Positions 43,716 to 56,817 of a stretch of 64,000 bases of DNA are shown in pieces. The position numbers were made by a program, and so were the translations under genes. Under the pieces are notes generated by a model. That model did not search any database. It was given only the letters and a program-made list of their open reading frames with translations, and was not told the DNA's origin. Positions within the stretch are counted from its first letter, which is position 1. Each line of letters starts with the position of its first letter. The stretch comes from Nocardia sp. NBC_00403 (lineage in GTDB: Bacteria > Actinomycetota > Actinomycetes > Mycobacteriales > Mycobacteriaceae), in NCBI RefSeq assembly GCF_036046055.1, contig NZ_CP107939.1:1178001-1242000 (forward strand), given 5' to 3'.

Positions 43716-44060
43716 GTGCGCCGCACGCCGCTGTCGGGCACGCACCCGGCTGCGGTGGATAGCTGTTGGCGCACACCACGATCGCGCTGAATCCGATACC
43801 GCCCCGATCTCGACGGCCGCCACACCCGTGTCGATCCACACCCCGTGTCGGTCCCGGACCCCGCCCGGCCCACCACCTGTGTGGCAACCGGGCACTCCGT
43901 CTGGTGGGCGTCGGGTTGCTACACGAGGTGTTCGGCCGGGTCGGTGAGAGAAATGGTGGCTACCGAGAGGGATCTGAGCAACCATTTCACTGCGCTCGAT
44001 TGGGTGCTGCGGAGCTCGGCGGGTGGGGGTGTCGAGGGAGGGATCAGGACGGGGTGGGGG
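43716..44060. other. Intergenic 345 bp, nothing recognised
   Basis: The stretch between the MFS stop and the DUF4407 stop contains only short overlapping ORFs without ribosome sites or family resemblance. No convincing terminator, repeat or RNA gene was found. Confidence 0.5.
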
Positions 44061-45854
44061 TCAGTGGCCGGGTGGGAGTTCGCGTTGGGGGCGGCCGGGG
44101 AGTTCGGGGGTGTGTCGTGTGGGCAACTCGCTGTGGGTGTGCGTTGCGGGCAGGCCGTAGCCGTGCGCACCGGTGGGCGGCAGTGCGGAGTAGTAGCGCG
44201 GGTCGTTCGGGCTCGCGTACTGCTGCTGGTAGTCCGCGTCGACGACGGTGGAGGCGATCTGCTGGGCCTGCCACTGGGGTGAACCAGGGGGCAGTTGGTA
44301 GCCGACGGGGGCGGCGTTCATCGCTGGTGCGTGCGAGTCCTGGGAGTCGACGGTGACCTTGCGGGTGCGGCGGAGGGTGAAGGTGATTTCCTCGACCTCC
44401 TCGAAGGCCTGGCGGGCGGTGCGCAACGGGTTGGTTGCGGAGTCGATCGCATTGGCGACGAAGGCGGGGACGAGGGGGCGGATGAAACGGGCCGCCGTGT
44501 CGGAGAAGGGCACCGTGCCGATGATGGGGAGTTCGAGGCCGCCGCCTTTGGTGGCCGGGGTGGGGGCCGCGACGGCCGGGGTCGATGCGGCCGCGGTGGT
44601 CGCCGGTGCGAGTGCGCCCACTGTCACGGTGGCGGGCAGGTTCGGTGTCGCGTGAGACACGGAGGTGTCCTCTCGGTCGCCAGCCGGTGCGGCTGGTAGT
44701 TCGCGGCGGCGTGGCGGCTCGGTGATGCCGAGCTCGAGCCCGCCGATAGCGGCGATGATGTGGGTGCGCTGGCGTTCCCGATCGATCGCGGCGTCCGCCT
44801 CGACGGCCAGTCGCGCCGCGGTGAGTTCGTGTTCGGCGCGCAGGGCGGCTGCCTCGGTCCGCACCTCGGCGCGTTTGACGGCGATCTCGGTGTCGGCGGT
44901 GCGCTCGGCGCGGTCCTGCACGGTTCGGGCGGCGAGGCGACGGTCGAAGGAGGTTTCGCCGCGCCACCACCGAAGGATCAGCGGCAGCAATGCCAGGAAA
45001 ATCAAGGCCACGATCGTCAGCACCCGAAGTGGCAGCGCGCCCGCGTTGTGGCCGGTGTATTCGTTCACGGCCTGCCAGCGCGCGCCGAGGCCGCGGTCGG
45101 CGTCGGCGAAAGCGGTGGATTCGGCTGCGCTGACGGTCTTTTGGTCGTCGGCGATGCGCTGGTCGAGCGGGGGCACCCGATCCTGTGCCGCCGCCAGCTG
45201 CTTGCGGGCATCCGCGAGCATGTCGTTGGCGGTCTGTGCTTCGGGTCCGCGGCCGGGCACCCCGGTGATACGGGTCCGGGGGCACTCCGGGCTCGGGTTG
45301 AATTCACACCTTGCAATGACAAGCGCGTGATCGATGTCGGTTTGCGCCTTGGCGATCGCCTGATCCAGCGAGGTCCGGTCGGCGCGGGCGCGATCCAGCT
45401 CAGCGTTGGCGGCCACCACCGCAGGAGCCGAGGCGACCGAGCGCTGGGACTTCTCATCCAAGAGCCGGTCGACGGAACCACCGAATACGACGATCGCGGC
45501 CAACTCGGCAACCAATCCGCCGACCAATACCGCTACGGCGATCCGCGCGATCACTCCGAGCCGGTCCGGTGTGCCACCGGGGCGCGGGGTGGCGAGCGCG
45601 CGAGCGACCGCGCCTGCCAGCAGCGCGACGACGAGGGCCGCGGCAATGATGGCGAGCAACGGCCAGGTGTCGGCCGCGGCGAGAGCGAGCGTCGTTATCG
45701 TGCCGGACACCGTCGCGAACAGCAGCACGACGGCACCGGTGACGGCGTAACTCGCGTGCTCGTGCCGGTCATCGAGTTCGGTGCCGGATGCTGTCGCATC
45801 CTGCGTCCGCTCGAGACCTCCGCCGAGCCAGGCGAACATGCCGGTGACCGTCAT
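44061..45854 (-). CDS. DUF4407 membrane protein
   Basis: A 597-residue protein. It opens FAWLGGGLERTQDAT, then has three spans at about 38-60, 66-87 and 103-125, a long periplasmic or cytoplasmic helical domain (about 130-270) with RADRTSLDQAIAKAQTDIDHA suggesting coiled coil and a pair of cysteines (CEFNPSPEC), and a fourth span at about 277-296 (LRVLTIVALIFLALLPLILRWW). A charged helix follows (residues 300-375), then a Pro/Ala-rich tail of 200 residues with repeated LPxxHTPELPGRP-like segments. This matches DUF4407 topology; function is unknown, and the extended tail is unusual. The ATG at 45854 has GAGGA about 12 nt upstream. Confidence 0.8.
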   Translation of the reverse strand: MTVTGMFAWLGGGLERTQDATASGTELDDRHEHASYAVTGAVVLLFATVSGTITTLALAAADTWPLLAIIAAALVVALLAGAVARALATPRPGGTPDRLGVIARIAVAVLVGGLVAELAAIVVFGGSVDRLLDEKSQRSVASAPAVVAANAELDRARADRTSLDQAIAKAQTDIDHALVIARCEFNPSPECPRTRITGVPGRGPEAQTANDMLADARKQLAAAQDRVPPLDQRIADDQKTVSAAESTAFADADRGLGARWQAVNEYTGHNAGALPLRVLTIVALIFLALLPLILRWWRGETSFDRRLAARTVQDRAERTADTEIAVKRAEVRTEAAALRAEHELTAARLAVEADAAIDRERQRTHIIAAIGGLELGITEPPRRRELPAAPAGDREDTSVSHATPNLPATVTVGALAPATTAAASTPAVAAPTPATKGGGLELPIIGTVPFSDTAARFIRPLVPAFVANAIDSATNPLRTARQAFEEVEEITFTLRRTRKVTVDSQDSHAPAMNAAPVGYQLPPGSPQWQAQQIASTVVDADYQQQYASPNDPRYYSALPPTGAHGYGLPATHTHSELPTRHTPELPGRPQRELPPGH

Positions 45855-46267
45855 GGGATCTCACATCCTCTACGTCCCAGTCATTGTGGCGAGCTTGGCG
45901 AAACTGTCACAGATTCGTTGTCACAGCGTGACAGGCCACGGCCCGACACACCGAGCACGGTCCTGTGGATGTGTTCAGGTTCACAAAGATTCGGTTGCCG
46001 GATGCCTCCCCACGAGCGGAAACGCTCCCGGCGCAGTCGAACCGAGCGGGTCGACCGCCTGATGGCACGCCGTGGACGGAGTTCGTCGCCGGTCGCGCCG
46101 AATCGAGCGGAGGTAAGGCAGTCGCCTGATTGGACTGCTGTGCGGCGTCTGTCGCTGGTCGCGCTGGGTCGAGCGGAGGTGAGCCAGTCGCCTGATGGCA
46201 CTGCTGGCGAGGTCCGTCGCTGGTCGCGCCGGGCCGAGTGAAGGGGGCAGCCGCTTAACCTGGCACG
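45855..46267. other. 413-bp divergent intergenic region
   Basis: Divergent promoter region of the DUF4407 and chorismate mutase genes. The left half (45880-45990) is less GC-rich and includes TGTCACAG-type words; the right half holds the tandem repeat listed next. No ORF is supported. Confidence 0.5.
46031..46240. repeat. Degenerate tandem repeat, 64-66 bp unit, about 3.2 copies
   Basis: Units begin at 46031, 46095 and 46161 with a partial fourth at 46226. Shared words include TCGAGCGG, CAGTCGCCTGAT and GTCGCTGGTCGCGC. The array ends 28 bp before the chorismate mutase start, so copy number would change the promoter or leader of that gene. Confidence 0.8.
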
Positions 46268-46885
46268 GTGATTCGTTTCCGAGCGTTGAGGTCGGGACTG
46301 CGCGGTGGCCTGCTGGTCCTGCTGTCGGTGGCGCTGGTCGCGCTGGTTCCGGCCAGCGCTCTCGCGTCGCCTGTCGAGCCGCGCACCGGGTCGCTGCACA
46401 GGCTCGTCGAGTTGGTGGTCGATCGGATCGACACCGCCGATGCGGTCGCTGCGGCGAAGTGGGCGACAGCGCAGCAGCTCGGAACAGCGCCGTCGATCGA
46501 TGATCCGGGCCGCGAGGCCCAGGTCTACGACGATATGGCCCGCCTCGGCGCCGGGCGCGACCTGCCCGAAAACTGGATCAGGCAGGTGTTTTCCGGCCAG
46601 ATCGAGGCCAGCAAGATCGTCCAGCGCGGACTGGTCGCACGCTGGCGATTCGATCCGGCGGCGGCGCCTGCGGCCCCACCGGATCTGTCGAAGGTGCGCC
46701 CGCGGATCGATCGGCTCAACGTGGACATCGTCGAACAGTTGGCCGCACAGCGCGACGAGCTGACCGCGCCCGACTGCATGGAAAGGCTTGCTCCCAGCGT
46801 TTTCGGTGTCCTGACCTCGGGGCGTGCCGACGCGCTGCACCAGGCCGCCCTGATTCGCGCCGTCGCCACCCTCTGCGCGCCATAG
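46268..46885 (+). CDS. Secreted chorismate mutase (AroQ-gamma type)
   Basis: A 205-residue protein with a signal peptide (residues 1-33, GGLLVLLSVALVALVPASALA). The mature part follows M. tuberculosis Rv1885c: LVELVVDRIDTADAVAAAKW with catalytic Arg and Lys, PGREAQV, VFSGQIEASKIVQRGLVARW, APPDLSKVRPRIDRLN, and a C-terminal pair of cysteines (APDC and TLC) that should form the known disulfide. The reaction is conversion of chorismate to prephenate, here outside the cytoplasm, where its purpose is unsettled. The start is GTG at 46268 with no clear ribosome site. A tandem repeat lies just upstream. Confidence 0.88.
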   Translation: MIRFRALRSGLRGGLLVLLSVALVALVPASALASPVEPRTGSLHRLVELVVDRIDTADAVAAAKWATAQQLGTAPSIDDPGREAQVYDDMARLGAGRDLPENWIRQVFSGQIEASKIVQRGLVARWRFDPAAAPAAPPDLSKVRPRIDRLNVDIVEQLAAQRDELTAPDCMERLAPSVFGVLTSGRADALHQAALIRAVATLCAP

Positions 46886-47257
46886 CCCGCGGACGGGTTT
46901 CGCTGCCGCGCTGATGCTTCGGTGTCGCTGTGTGGCGTAAAGCACTTCGGAATGATTGCTGGAAATGTGCTGAAAACCACAAAAAGCAAAAGAGTCCGGA
47001 CGGTCGGATCGGGTTCTGTGCTTGTCATGACCCTGTCGGAAATGTCTCACCGGGTCCCTTGTCGAGTTAGCCGCCGACAAGGTGGTTTGCCCGCTGCGGA
47101 GCAGGGGAAATCATCTTCGATGCAGGTGAGGGCCGGTTCTGGCGGCGCGAGCTGCGCTATCGGCCAGGTCTGACCCGCCGGGTGTCGTTGGCTGGCACTC
47201 GGTGCCAGGGGATCGATCCCGCCAGGTTCGCTGCTTTACACTGGACAACGCGCACAC

Positions 47258-47440
47258 GTGGAGGACCCCAATGAAGAAGCCCAGCTAGACCTGGTTATTA
47301 GTGCAACCTTGGTTGGTTGGGCCCTGGACCTGACTTATCGTTTGCTCTTACGTCGAACACAGAATGTTCGGCCACGATTGCCCGCTCGGGCACCTCACGC
47401 CGGTGCTCAGCCTAGTGGGCGAGCACCCGCACGGAGGTAA
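47258..47440 (+). CDS. Possible small single-span membrane protein or leader ORF
   Basis: GTG-started 60-codon ORF: an acidic N-terminus (VEDPNEEAQLDL) followed by a hydrophobic run (VISATLVGWALDLTYRLLL) and a basic, Pro-rich tail. A TACACT -10-like word sits about 20 bp upstream. A second-frame minigene ATG (MKKPS then stop) with GGAGG overlaps its start. Coding potential is uncertain; the hydrophobic, then basic composition is the only support. Confidence 0.3.
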   Translation: MEDPNEEAQLDLVISATLVGWALDLTYRLLLRRTQNVRPRLPARAPHAGAQPSGRAPARR

Positions 47441-47478
47441 GGAACTCGTAAGCGTTCCGTTACCGCCGAGCACCCACT
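47414..47478 (+). promoter_or_regulatory. Nested hairpin in the gltB upstream region
   Basis: AGTGGG (47414-47419) pairs with CCCACT (47473-47478) and, inside, GTAAGGAAC (47437-47445) pairs with GTTCCGTTAC (47454-47463, one bulge). It could be a terminator of the small ORF or a leader structure for gltB. Confidence 0.35.
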
Positions 47479-47642
47479 ACGTAACACCAGCGGGTGGACA
47501 ACTGGAGACGTGACTGCACGCCGGACCATCAGCGCGGCTGGATCCGGAACGTACGGGCGCAGTCTTGACGGAGGCATTCGACGAAAGGCCGTTTTTCACG
47601 CAGGCCAACCTCATCGAGGCCGACTTTCTTGAAGGCAGAGGC

Positions 47643-52287
<4,645 letters not shown>

Positions 52288-52295
<8 letters not shown>

Positions 52296-53757
52296 CCCGC
52301 AAGGATTTCTGAAGCACACCAAGCGGGAGCTGCCGACGCGTCGTCCGGTTCCGCTGCGTCTGATGGACTGGAAAGAGGTCTACGAGCAGGGGTACCCGAA
52401 GGAGACCCTTCAGCGTCAGGCCAGCCGGTGCATGGATTGCGGTATTCCGTTCTGTCACAACGGCTGTCCGCTGGGCAACCTGATCCCGGAGTGGAACGAC
52501 CTGGTCTACAGGGGCCAGTGGCGTGAGGGCATCGACCGGCTGCACGCGACCAATAACTTCCCGGAGTTCACCGGGCGGTTGTGCCCTGCGCCGTGCGAGG
52601 CGTCCTGTGTCCTCGGCATCAACCAGGACCCGGTGACGATCAAGCAGGTCGAGATCGATCTCATCGAGAACGCCTTCGACGAGGGCTGGGTGACCCCGGT
52701 CTACCCGACCCGCATCACCGGCAAGAAGGTCGCCGTCGTCGGTTCCGGTCCGGCCGGTCTGGCCGCCGCGCAGCAGCTGACCCGCGCGGGCCACACCGTG
52801 ACCGTGTTCGAGCGCGCCGACCGCATCGGCGGTCTGCTGCGCTACGGCATCCCGGAATTCAAGATGGAGAAGCGCTTCATCGACCGCCGGATCGCGCAGA
52901 TGGAGGCCGAGGGCACCATCTTCAAGGCCGGCGTGAACGTCGGTGTCGACATCACCGCCGAGCAGCTGCGTGAGCGGTTCGACTCGGTGGTGCTCGCCGG
53001 TGGCGCGACGCTCGCGCGTGACTTGCCGATTCCGGGTCGCGACCTGAACGGCATCCATCAGGCGATGGAATTCCTGCCGTGGGCCAACCGGGTGCAGCTC
53101 GGTGACGACGTCACCGACGCCGACGGCCTGCCCCCGATCCACGCCAAGGGCAAGAAGGTCATCATCATCGGTGGCGGTGACACCGGCGCCGACTGCCTGG
53201 GCACTTCGCACCGGCAGGGCGCCGAGAGCATCCACCAGTTCGAGATCATGCCGCGCCCACCGGAGGAGCGTGCCTCGTCCACTCCGTGGCCGACCTACCC
53301 GCTGATGTACCGGGTTTCCTCGGCGCACGAAGAGGGCGGCGAGCGGGTGTTCTCGGTGAACACCGAGCGTTTTGTCGGCGCCGACGGCAAGGTCACCGGC
53401 CTGGAGGCCCATGAGGTCAAGATGGTCAACGGCCGCTTCGAGAAGGTCGACGGCACCGACTTCACCCTCCAGGCCGACCTGGTCCTGCTGGCCATGGGCT
53501 TCACCGGTCCCGAAAAGCCGGGCCTGCTAGAAGGTCTCGGCGTCGGCTACGACCAGCGTGGCAATGTCCAGCGTGACAAGAACTGGGCGACCAACGTCCC
53601 CGGCGTCTTCGTCGCGGGTGATATGGGCCGCGGCCAGTCCCTGATCGTCTGGGCGATCGCCGAAGGCCGCGCCGCCGCGGCCGCCGTCGACAAGTTCCTG
53701 GAAGGCGAAACCGCGTTGCCCGCGCCCATCACCCCCACGATGGTCGCGCAGCGCTGA
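52288..53757 (+). CDS. gltD: Glutamate synthase small subunit
   Basis: A 489-residue protein starting at a GTG inside the end of gltB (8-bp overlap), consistent with coupled translation and equal stoichiometry. N-terminal cysteines for two 4Fe-4S clusters ([24 protein letters not shown]) precede an FAD Rossmann motif ([12 protein letters not shown]) and an NAD(P)H motif ([11 protein letters not shown]), with the second FAD contact at [11 protein letters not shown]. It takes electrons from NAD(P)H and delivers them to the GltB FMN. A very strong stem-loop follows the stop. Confidence 0.97.
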
Positions 53758-53786
53758 GTAGATAGACCCGTCTCTTACCGGAGCGG

Positions 53787-53822
53787 AAGGCGCCTGTGGA
53801 TTGCGAAATCCACAGGCGCCTT
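53787..53822 (+). terminator. gltBD terminator
   Basis: A perfect 16-bp stem (arms 53787-53802 and 53807-53822) with a GCGA tetraloop, starting 30 bp after the gltD stop. The longest tetraloop hairpin in the window; T-rich only for three bases afterwards. Confidence 0.92.
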
Positions 53823-54239
53823 TGTCGTCCGGTGCCGTGTGCTCGACATTTGCTACTGCCGTCGCGGTGACTGTCCATGTGGCGCAGGCGAACCAGGCGG
53901 CGGCGATATGCGGCTGCCTCGCCTTCGCTCGGCCCGGCGCGGCGGCTGCCTCGCCTTCGCTCGGCCCGGCGCGGCGGCTGCCTCGCCTTCGCTCGGCCCG
54001 GCGCGGCTGTCGACGGACTGCGTCCGGCAGTGCCAATTTGATGGGGCGGAATCGGACACGCCTGCTGGTTCGAATGGCGTTGACGAGGCCGTGGCCGTAT
54101 TGTGATCTTCGGTGTGCCTCGAATCTTGGGATGTGGATTGCGTAGCGTACGTCATGCTGGCGGGTGATTTTCGTTCACCCGACGTGCACTGGAACGACAT
54201 CCGCCGAGGTCAGCATAGGTAGTGACAACTTGTCGGGAT
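53823..54239. other. Intergenic region between the gltBD terminator and the cutinase gene
   Basis: No supported gene. Holds the 32-bp triple repeat below and, from about 54080, less GC-rich DNA that should contain the cutinase promoter. Short ORFs here consist of the repeat translated (RPGAAAASPSLG-like) and are rejected. Confidence 0.5.
53911..54006. repeat. Three perfect-period 32-bp direct repeats
   Basis: Units start at 53911, 53943 and 53975, each beginning CGGCTGCCTCGCC and containing TTCGCTCGGCCCGGCG. The copies are contiguous with no spacers, so this is not a CRISPR array. Likely a small minisatellite. Confidence 0.9.
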
Positions 54240-54259
54240 TTTGCTCCCGCGGGAGCAAA
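54240..54259. promoter_or_regulatory. 20-bp perfect palindrome 17 bp before the cutinase start
   Basis: TTTGCTCCCGCGGGAGCAAA is fully self-complementary. It lies directly ahead of the GGAG ribosome site, where it could be an operator or an mRNA hairpin limiting translation. Its core CTCCCG...CGGGAG recurs upstream of fadH (25109-25123) with different spacing. Confidence 0.55.
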
Positions 54260-54276
54260 GGTTGAACTGGAGCAGT

Positions 54277-55176
54277 ATGCAGTTGAAGAAAGTTGCCGCG
54301 GGTCTCGGTGTGTGCGCAGCGATGGCGTCTGGTTTGGTCTTCGGTAGCGGTTCTGTAACGGCTGATCCGGGGTGCCCAAGTCTGTATGTCGTTGCCATAC
54401 CCGGCACCTGGGAGACCGGTCACGACAAGAAACCACAGCCCGGCATGCTGTCCGGTGTCACCAATGGGCTACCCCGTTCCACCGACGTCGACTACGTGAC
54501 CTACGCCGCGACCGCGTTCCCGTGGGAAGGCGATGTCTACGGTGCCTCGAAGAAGGAAGCGACCGACAAGGCTCGCGGACTCGTCGGCGCGATGGGACAG
54601 CGTTGCGCAGGCACCAAGATCGCCCTCGTCGGATACAGCCAGGGTGCGGACGCGGCCGGTGATCTCGCGGCCGAAATCGGCACGGGCCTCGGCGTTGTGT
54701 CGCCGGACCGGATCGCGGGCGTCGGCCTGATCTCCGACCCGCGTCGCTCGCCCACCGATGTTCAGGTCGGCCCGCCCGCCGCGGGTGCGGGCGCGGGCGG
54801 GCCGCGCGTCGGCGGCTTCGGCTGGGTCAGCGACCGCACCAGGACCATCTGCGCGACCGATGATCTCTACTGCGCCACCGCGTCCGACGACTTCGTGACC
54901 CGATTCGCGGGTTGGCTGGCCCAGACCTCCGACGCGAATCCGGCCAACATCTGGCGCTACCAGCTCGAAGCGGGCGCGATCATGAACGACCTGATGGCGC
55001 GTGGCGGTGTGCCGCTGTTGCAGTCGCAGCTCACCGACTCCGCCAACCAGCAGCGGGCCAAGGAGCTCGAGGAGTTCTACAAGTCGCAGGCCCACACGCT
55101 CTACGGCAGCTACTCGGTGGGTGGCGGCCAGACCGCCGTCTCCTGGATGCACAACTGGATCGCGGGCATGGCCTGA
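54277..55176 (+). CDS. Secreted cutinase-family serine esterase
   Basis: A 299-residue protein from the ATG at 54277 (MQLKKVAAGLGV), with GGAG 5-8 nt upstream; the longer frame runs into the palindrome. The signal peptide ends near residue 30 (SVTADPGC). The nucleophile is Ser121 in GYSQG; the Asp/Cys segment CATDDLYC and a later His (QAHTLYG) suit the Asp and His of the triad, with flanking cysteines for disulfides. The family includes mycobacterial Culp lipases, phospholipases and cell-wall esterases. A 40-residue Gly/Pro-rich loop (PPAAGAGAGGPRVGG) before the Asp is distinctive. Exact substrate unknown; lipid esters are likely. Confidence 0.9.
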   Translation: MQLKKVAAGLGVCAAMASGLVFGSGSVTADPGCPSLYVVAIPGTWETGHDKKPQPGMLSGVTNGLPRSTDVDYVTYAATAFPWEGDVYGASKKEATDKARGLVGAMGQRCAGTKIALVGYSQGADAAGDLAAEIGTGLGVVSPDRIAGVGLISDPRRSPTDVQVGPPAAGAGAGGPRVGGFGWVSDRTRTICATDDLYCATASDDFVTRFAGWLAQTSDANPANIWRYQLEAGAIMNDLMARGGVPLLQSQLTDSANQQRAKELEEFYKSQAHTLYGSYSVGGGQTAVSWMHNWIAGMA

Positions 55177-55190
55177 TCTCGAGCAAGAAA

Positions 55191-55230
55191 CACTGAAGGC
55201 CACCTCCCGCGCGGGAGGTGGCCTTCAGTG
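55191..55230. terminator. Bidirectional terminator, 40-bp perfect palindrome
   Basis: The 40 nt are fully self-complementary (20-bp arms, no spacer), beginning CACTGAAGGCCACC. It lies between the convergent cutinase and small secreted protein genes, 14 and 9 bp from their stops. Confidence 0.92.
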
Positions 55231-55239
55231 TGCCGATTG

Positions 55240-55581
55240 CTAGCTGCTACCTGCCGAACCGGTCGGCGGCAGTACCCGATTGAACCGATGCGGCCCGTTG
55301 CCAGGGCCGGGATGGTCGCCGCGTTCACGGAACTCTGCCCGCGGCCCATCCGGACCCGGCCGATCAGGGAAGCCGTGACCGCCGCGCGGGCCGTTGATTT
55401 CCGTTCCTTCCTGGACGGCTTCGCCCGATACCGCCTGGACCTGCGCGGTGCCGGCGGGATCTTGAGTCTCGGCGGACGCAGTGATCGCCAGCGTGGCGAG
55501 TGGAACGGTGACCAGCGCGCCGGCCACCGCCACTCGGGCGAGCCGACGCCTGAACGAGATCGGTGTCTTGGTGAGCAACAC
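55240..55581 (-). CDS. Small secreted Gly/Pro-rich protein
   Basis: A 113-residue protein from a GTG at 55581 preceded by AAAGGA, which favours it over the longer frame. Residues 1-36 are a signal peptide (SFRRRLARVAVAGALVTVPLATLAITASA). The mature part is acidic, then rich in Gly, Pro, Arg and His (GPRGGHGFPDRPGPDGP), with no cysteine and no known domain. It looks like an exported disordered peptide. No homologue is recognised and its role is unknown. Confidence 0.7.
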   Translation of the reverse strand: MLLTKTPISFRRRLARVAVAGALVTVPLATLAITASAETQDPAGTAQVQAVSGEAVQEGTEINGPRGGHGFPDRPGPDGPRAEFRERGDHPGPGNGPHRFNRVLPPTGSAGSS

Positions 55582-55714
55582 GGAATTCCTTTCTCTCGGA
55601 CCGTGAGTCGCGGTGCGGCGGCTGACCGGTTCCATAGAAGGTTCCGACGCTGGGATGCTGGTGCGATCGCACTGGCAATCGCCTGTGAGTGCCGGTGAGA
55701 CGAAGGCCGAATGC

Positions 55715-56341
55715 TCAGTCCCGCGCAGCGATGTTGCGCGGCAACAGATCCCAGACATGACCGTTCTCGTTGACGGTCGCCGCGGTGCGGCGGCCGGTGC
55801 GCGAATACAGGATTCGGGTGATCGAGCAGTAGTCGATCGGAAAGGTCAGCGGCCGCGCCAAGTCGAGCACTTCCTGCAGGATCACATTGATCACGCCGCC
55901 GTGCGCGAAGACCGCGACCGTGTCGGCGGGATCGGTGGCCGAGGCGATCTCGAGGACGGCGTCGCGCACCCGGGTGCGGAAGGCGTCGGCGTCGACCTGC
56001 TCGGGCAGCTGACCGGCCTTGATGCGTTCGTAGGCGGCCCGGAACTCGATCTTGGCGTCCTCGATCGGAATGTAGGCGGGCAGGTCGCGATCGTATTCCG
56101 CGAGGTCGTCCATGATTTCGACATCGAGACCCAGCTTTGCGGCGGTCGGCGCGGCCGTGTCGCGGGCGCGCCGCTGCGGGCTGCTCACTACGCGGCTGAT
56201 CCGATGGTGGCTCAGCGCCGCGGGCACCCGCTCGGCCTGCTCGAGTCCGACGGCGGCTAGTTCGGGATCAGCCGGGCCGTCGGCGTTCATGACCCGAAGC
56301 GGTTGGGCGTGACGGACGAGAATCAACTGCACACAGCCCAC
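55715..56341 (-). CDS. Histidine phosphatase family protein (phosphoglycerate mutase-like)
   Basis: A 208-residue protein. The RHA motif near the N-terminus (LILVRHAQP) carries the phospho-accepting His; SSPQRRARDTA gives the second phosphate-binding Arg, and VAVFAHGGVINVIL has the C-terminal His. Length and motif order match the two-histidine branch of small-molecule or protein phosphatases. GTG at 56341 is used; GTG at 56332 (VQLILVRHA) is an equally good start. Substrate unknown. Confidence 0.87.
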   Translation of the reverse strand: MGCVQLILVRHAQPLRVMNADGPADPELAAVGLEQAERVPAALSHHRISRVVSSPQRRARDTAAPTAAKLGLDVEIMDDLAEYDRDLPAYIPIEDAKIEFRAAYERIKAGQLPEQVDADAFRTRVRDAVLEIASATDPADTVAVFAHGGVINVILQEVLDLARPLTFPIDYCSITRILYSRTGRRTAATVNENGHVWDLLPRNIAARD

Positions 56342-56441
56342 TCTGCCGCATCGGCTGCGCTCGGCGGAGGCCGGGCGATCCCGGCGGCGGCTTACGGGGC
56401 CGCCTTGCCGCGCACTGCACGCCCGAACCGTACAGCCACGA

Positions 56442-56474
56442 AGGGCCCGGGTCGCGGCGAGCGACCCGGGCCCT
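56442..56474 (-). terminator. Stem-loop after the small membrane protein gene
   Basis: A 14-bp perfect stem (56442-56455 with 56461-56474) and GGCGA loop, 33 bp past the stop at 56507 on the minus strand. Confidence 0.8.
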
Positions 56475-56506
56475 GTCGTCTGGGTACCGACTACCGGTCG
56501 GTGCGG

Positions 56507-56746
56507 TCAGTTCTGATTCTTGCGGTTCTTGAGAAGGTAGATGCCACCGATGATCAGCGCGACGACGAGCAGGCAGCAGATGCCACCGAAGATCAGTCCG
56601 CCGTAGCTCTTCTTCTTTTTCTTGGCCGCGTAATCCAGCGCCTGGGTCCACGTGTCGCCCGCGGCCCAGGTGTCGGGGCTCGCCCACACCGTATGGTCCA
56701 GCAGACTCGCGTTGGTCAGCAGGTCGAGGTACATATGCATCCCCAT
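56507..56746 (-). CDS. Small single-span membrane protein
   Basis: A 79-residue protein with an acidic/aromatic N-terminal half (YLDLLTNASLLDHTVW), a lysine cluster (AAKKKKKSYGG) and one membrane span (about residues 50-71, LIFGGICCLLVVALIIGGIYLL) ending in KNRKNQN. The positive cluster before the span predicts the N-terminus inside. Two or three ATGs at the start are all possible. It lies 72 bp downstream of the lysX start side on neither shared frame, and no family is recognised. Confidence 0.65.
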   Translation of the reverse strand: MGMHMYLDLLTNASLLDHTVWASPDTWAAGDTWTQALDYAAKKKKKSYGGLIFGGICCLLVVALIIGGIYLLKNRKNQN

Positions 56747-56817
56747 CTCTGTCGGTATCGGCCTCCTCCCGGGGCCGAATGTCCAAGATTAGCGGGCAAA
56801 TCGGGCGCGTGTGAAGC

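Larger units (their letters stand above)
46886..47642. other. 757-bp region upstream of gltB
   Basis: Contains short inverted repeats (CCTTGTCG/CGACAAGG near 47065; TGGCAC/GTGCCA near 47200), an AT-richer stretch around 46965-46995, a TACACT -10-like word near 47235, the small ORF and the nested hairpin listed separately. A long leader for gltB is therefore possible. No known riboswitch consensus was recognised. Confidence 0.5.

Noticed and set aside
43766..44356. Overlapping short ORFs after the MFS gene
   Set aside because: Low-complexity Arg/Gly peptides, no ribosome sites, partly antisense to DUF4407.
53911..54006. Possible CRISPR array
   Set aside because: Repeats are contiguous with no spacers and there are no cas genes.
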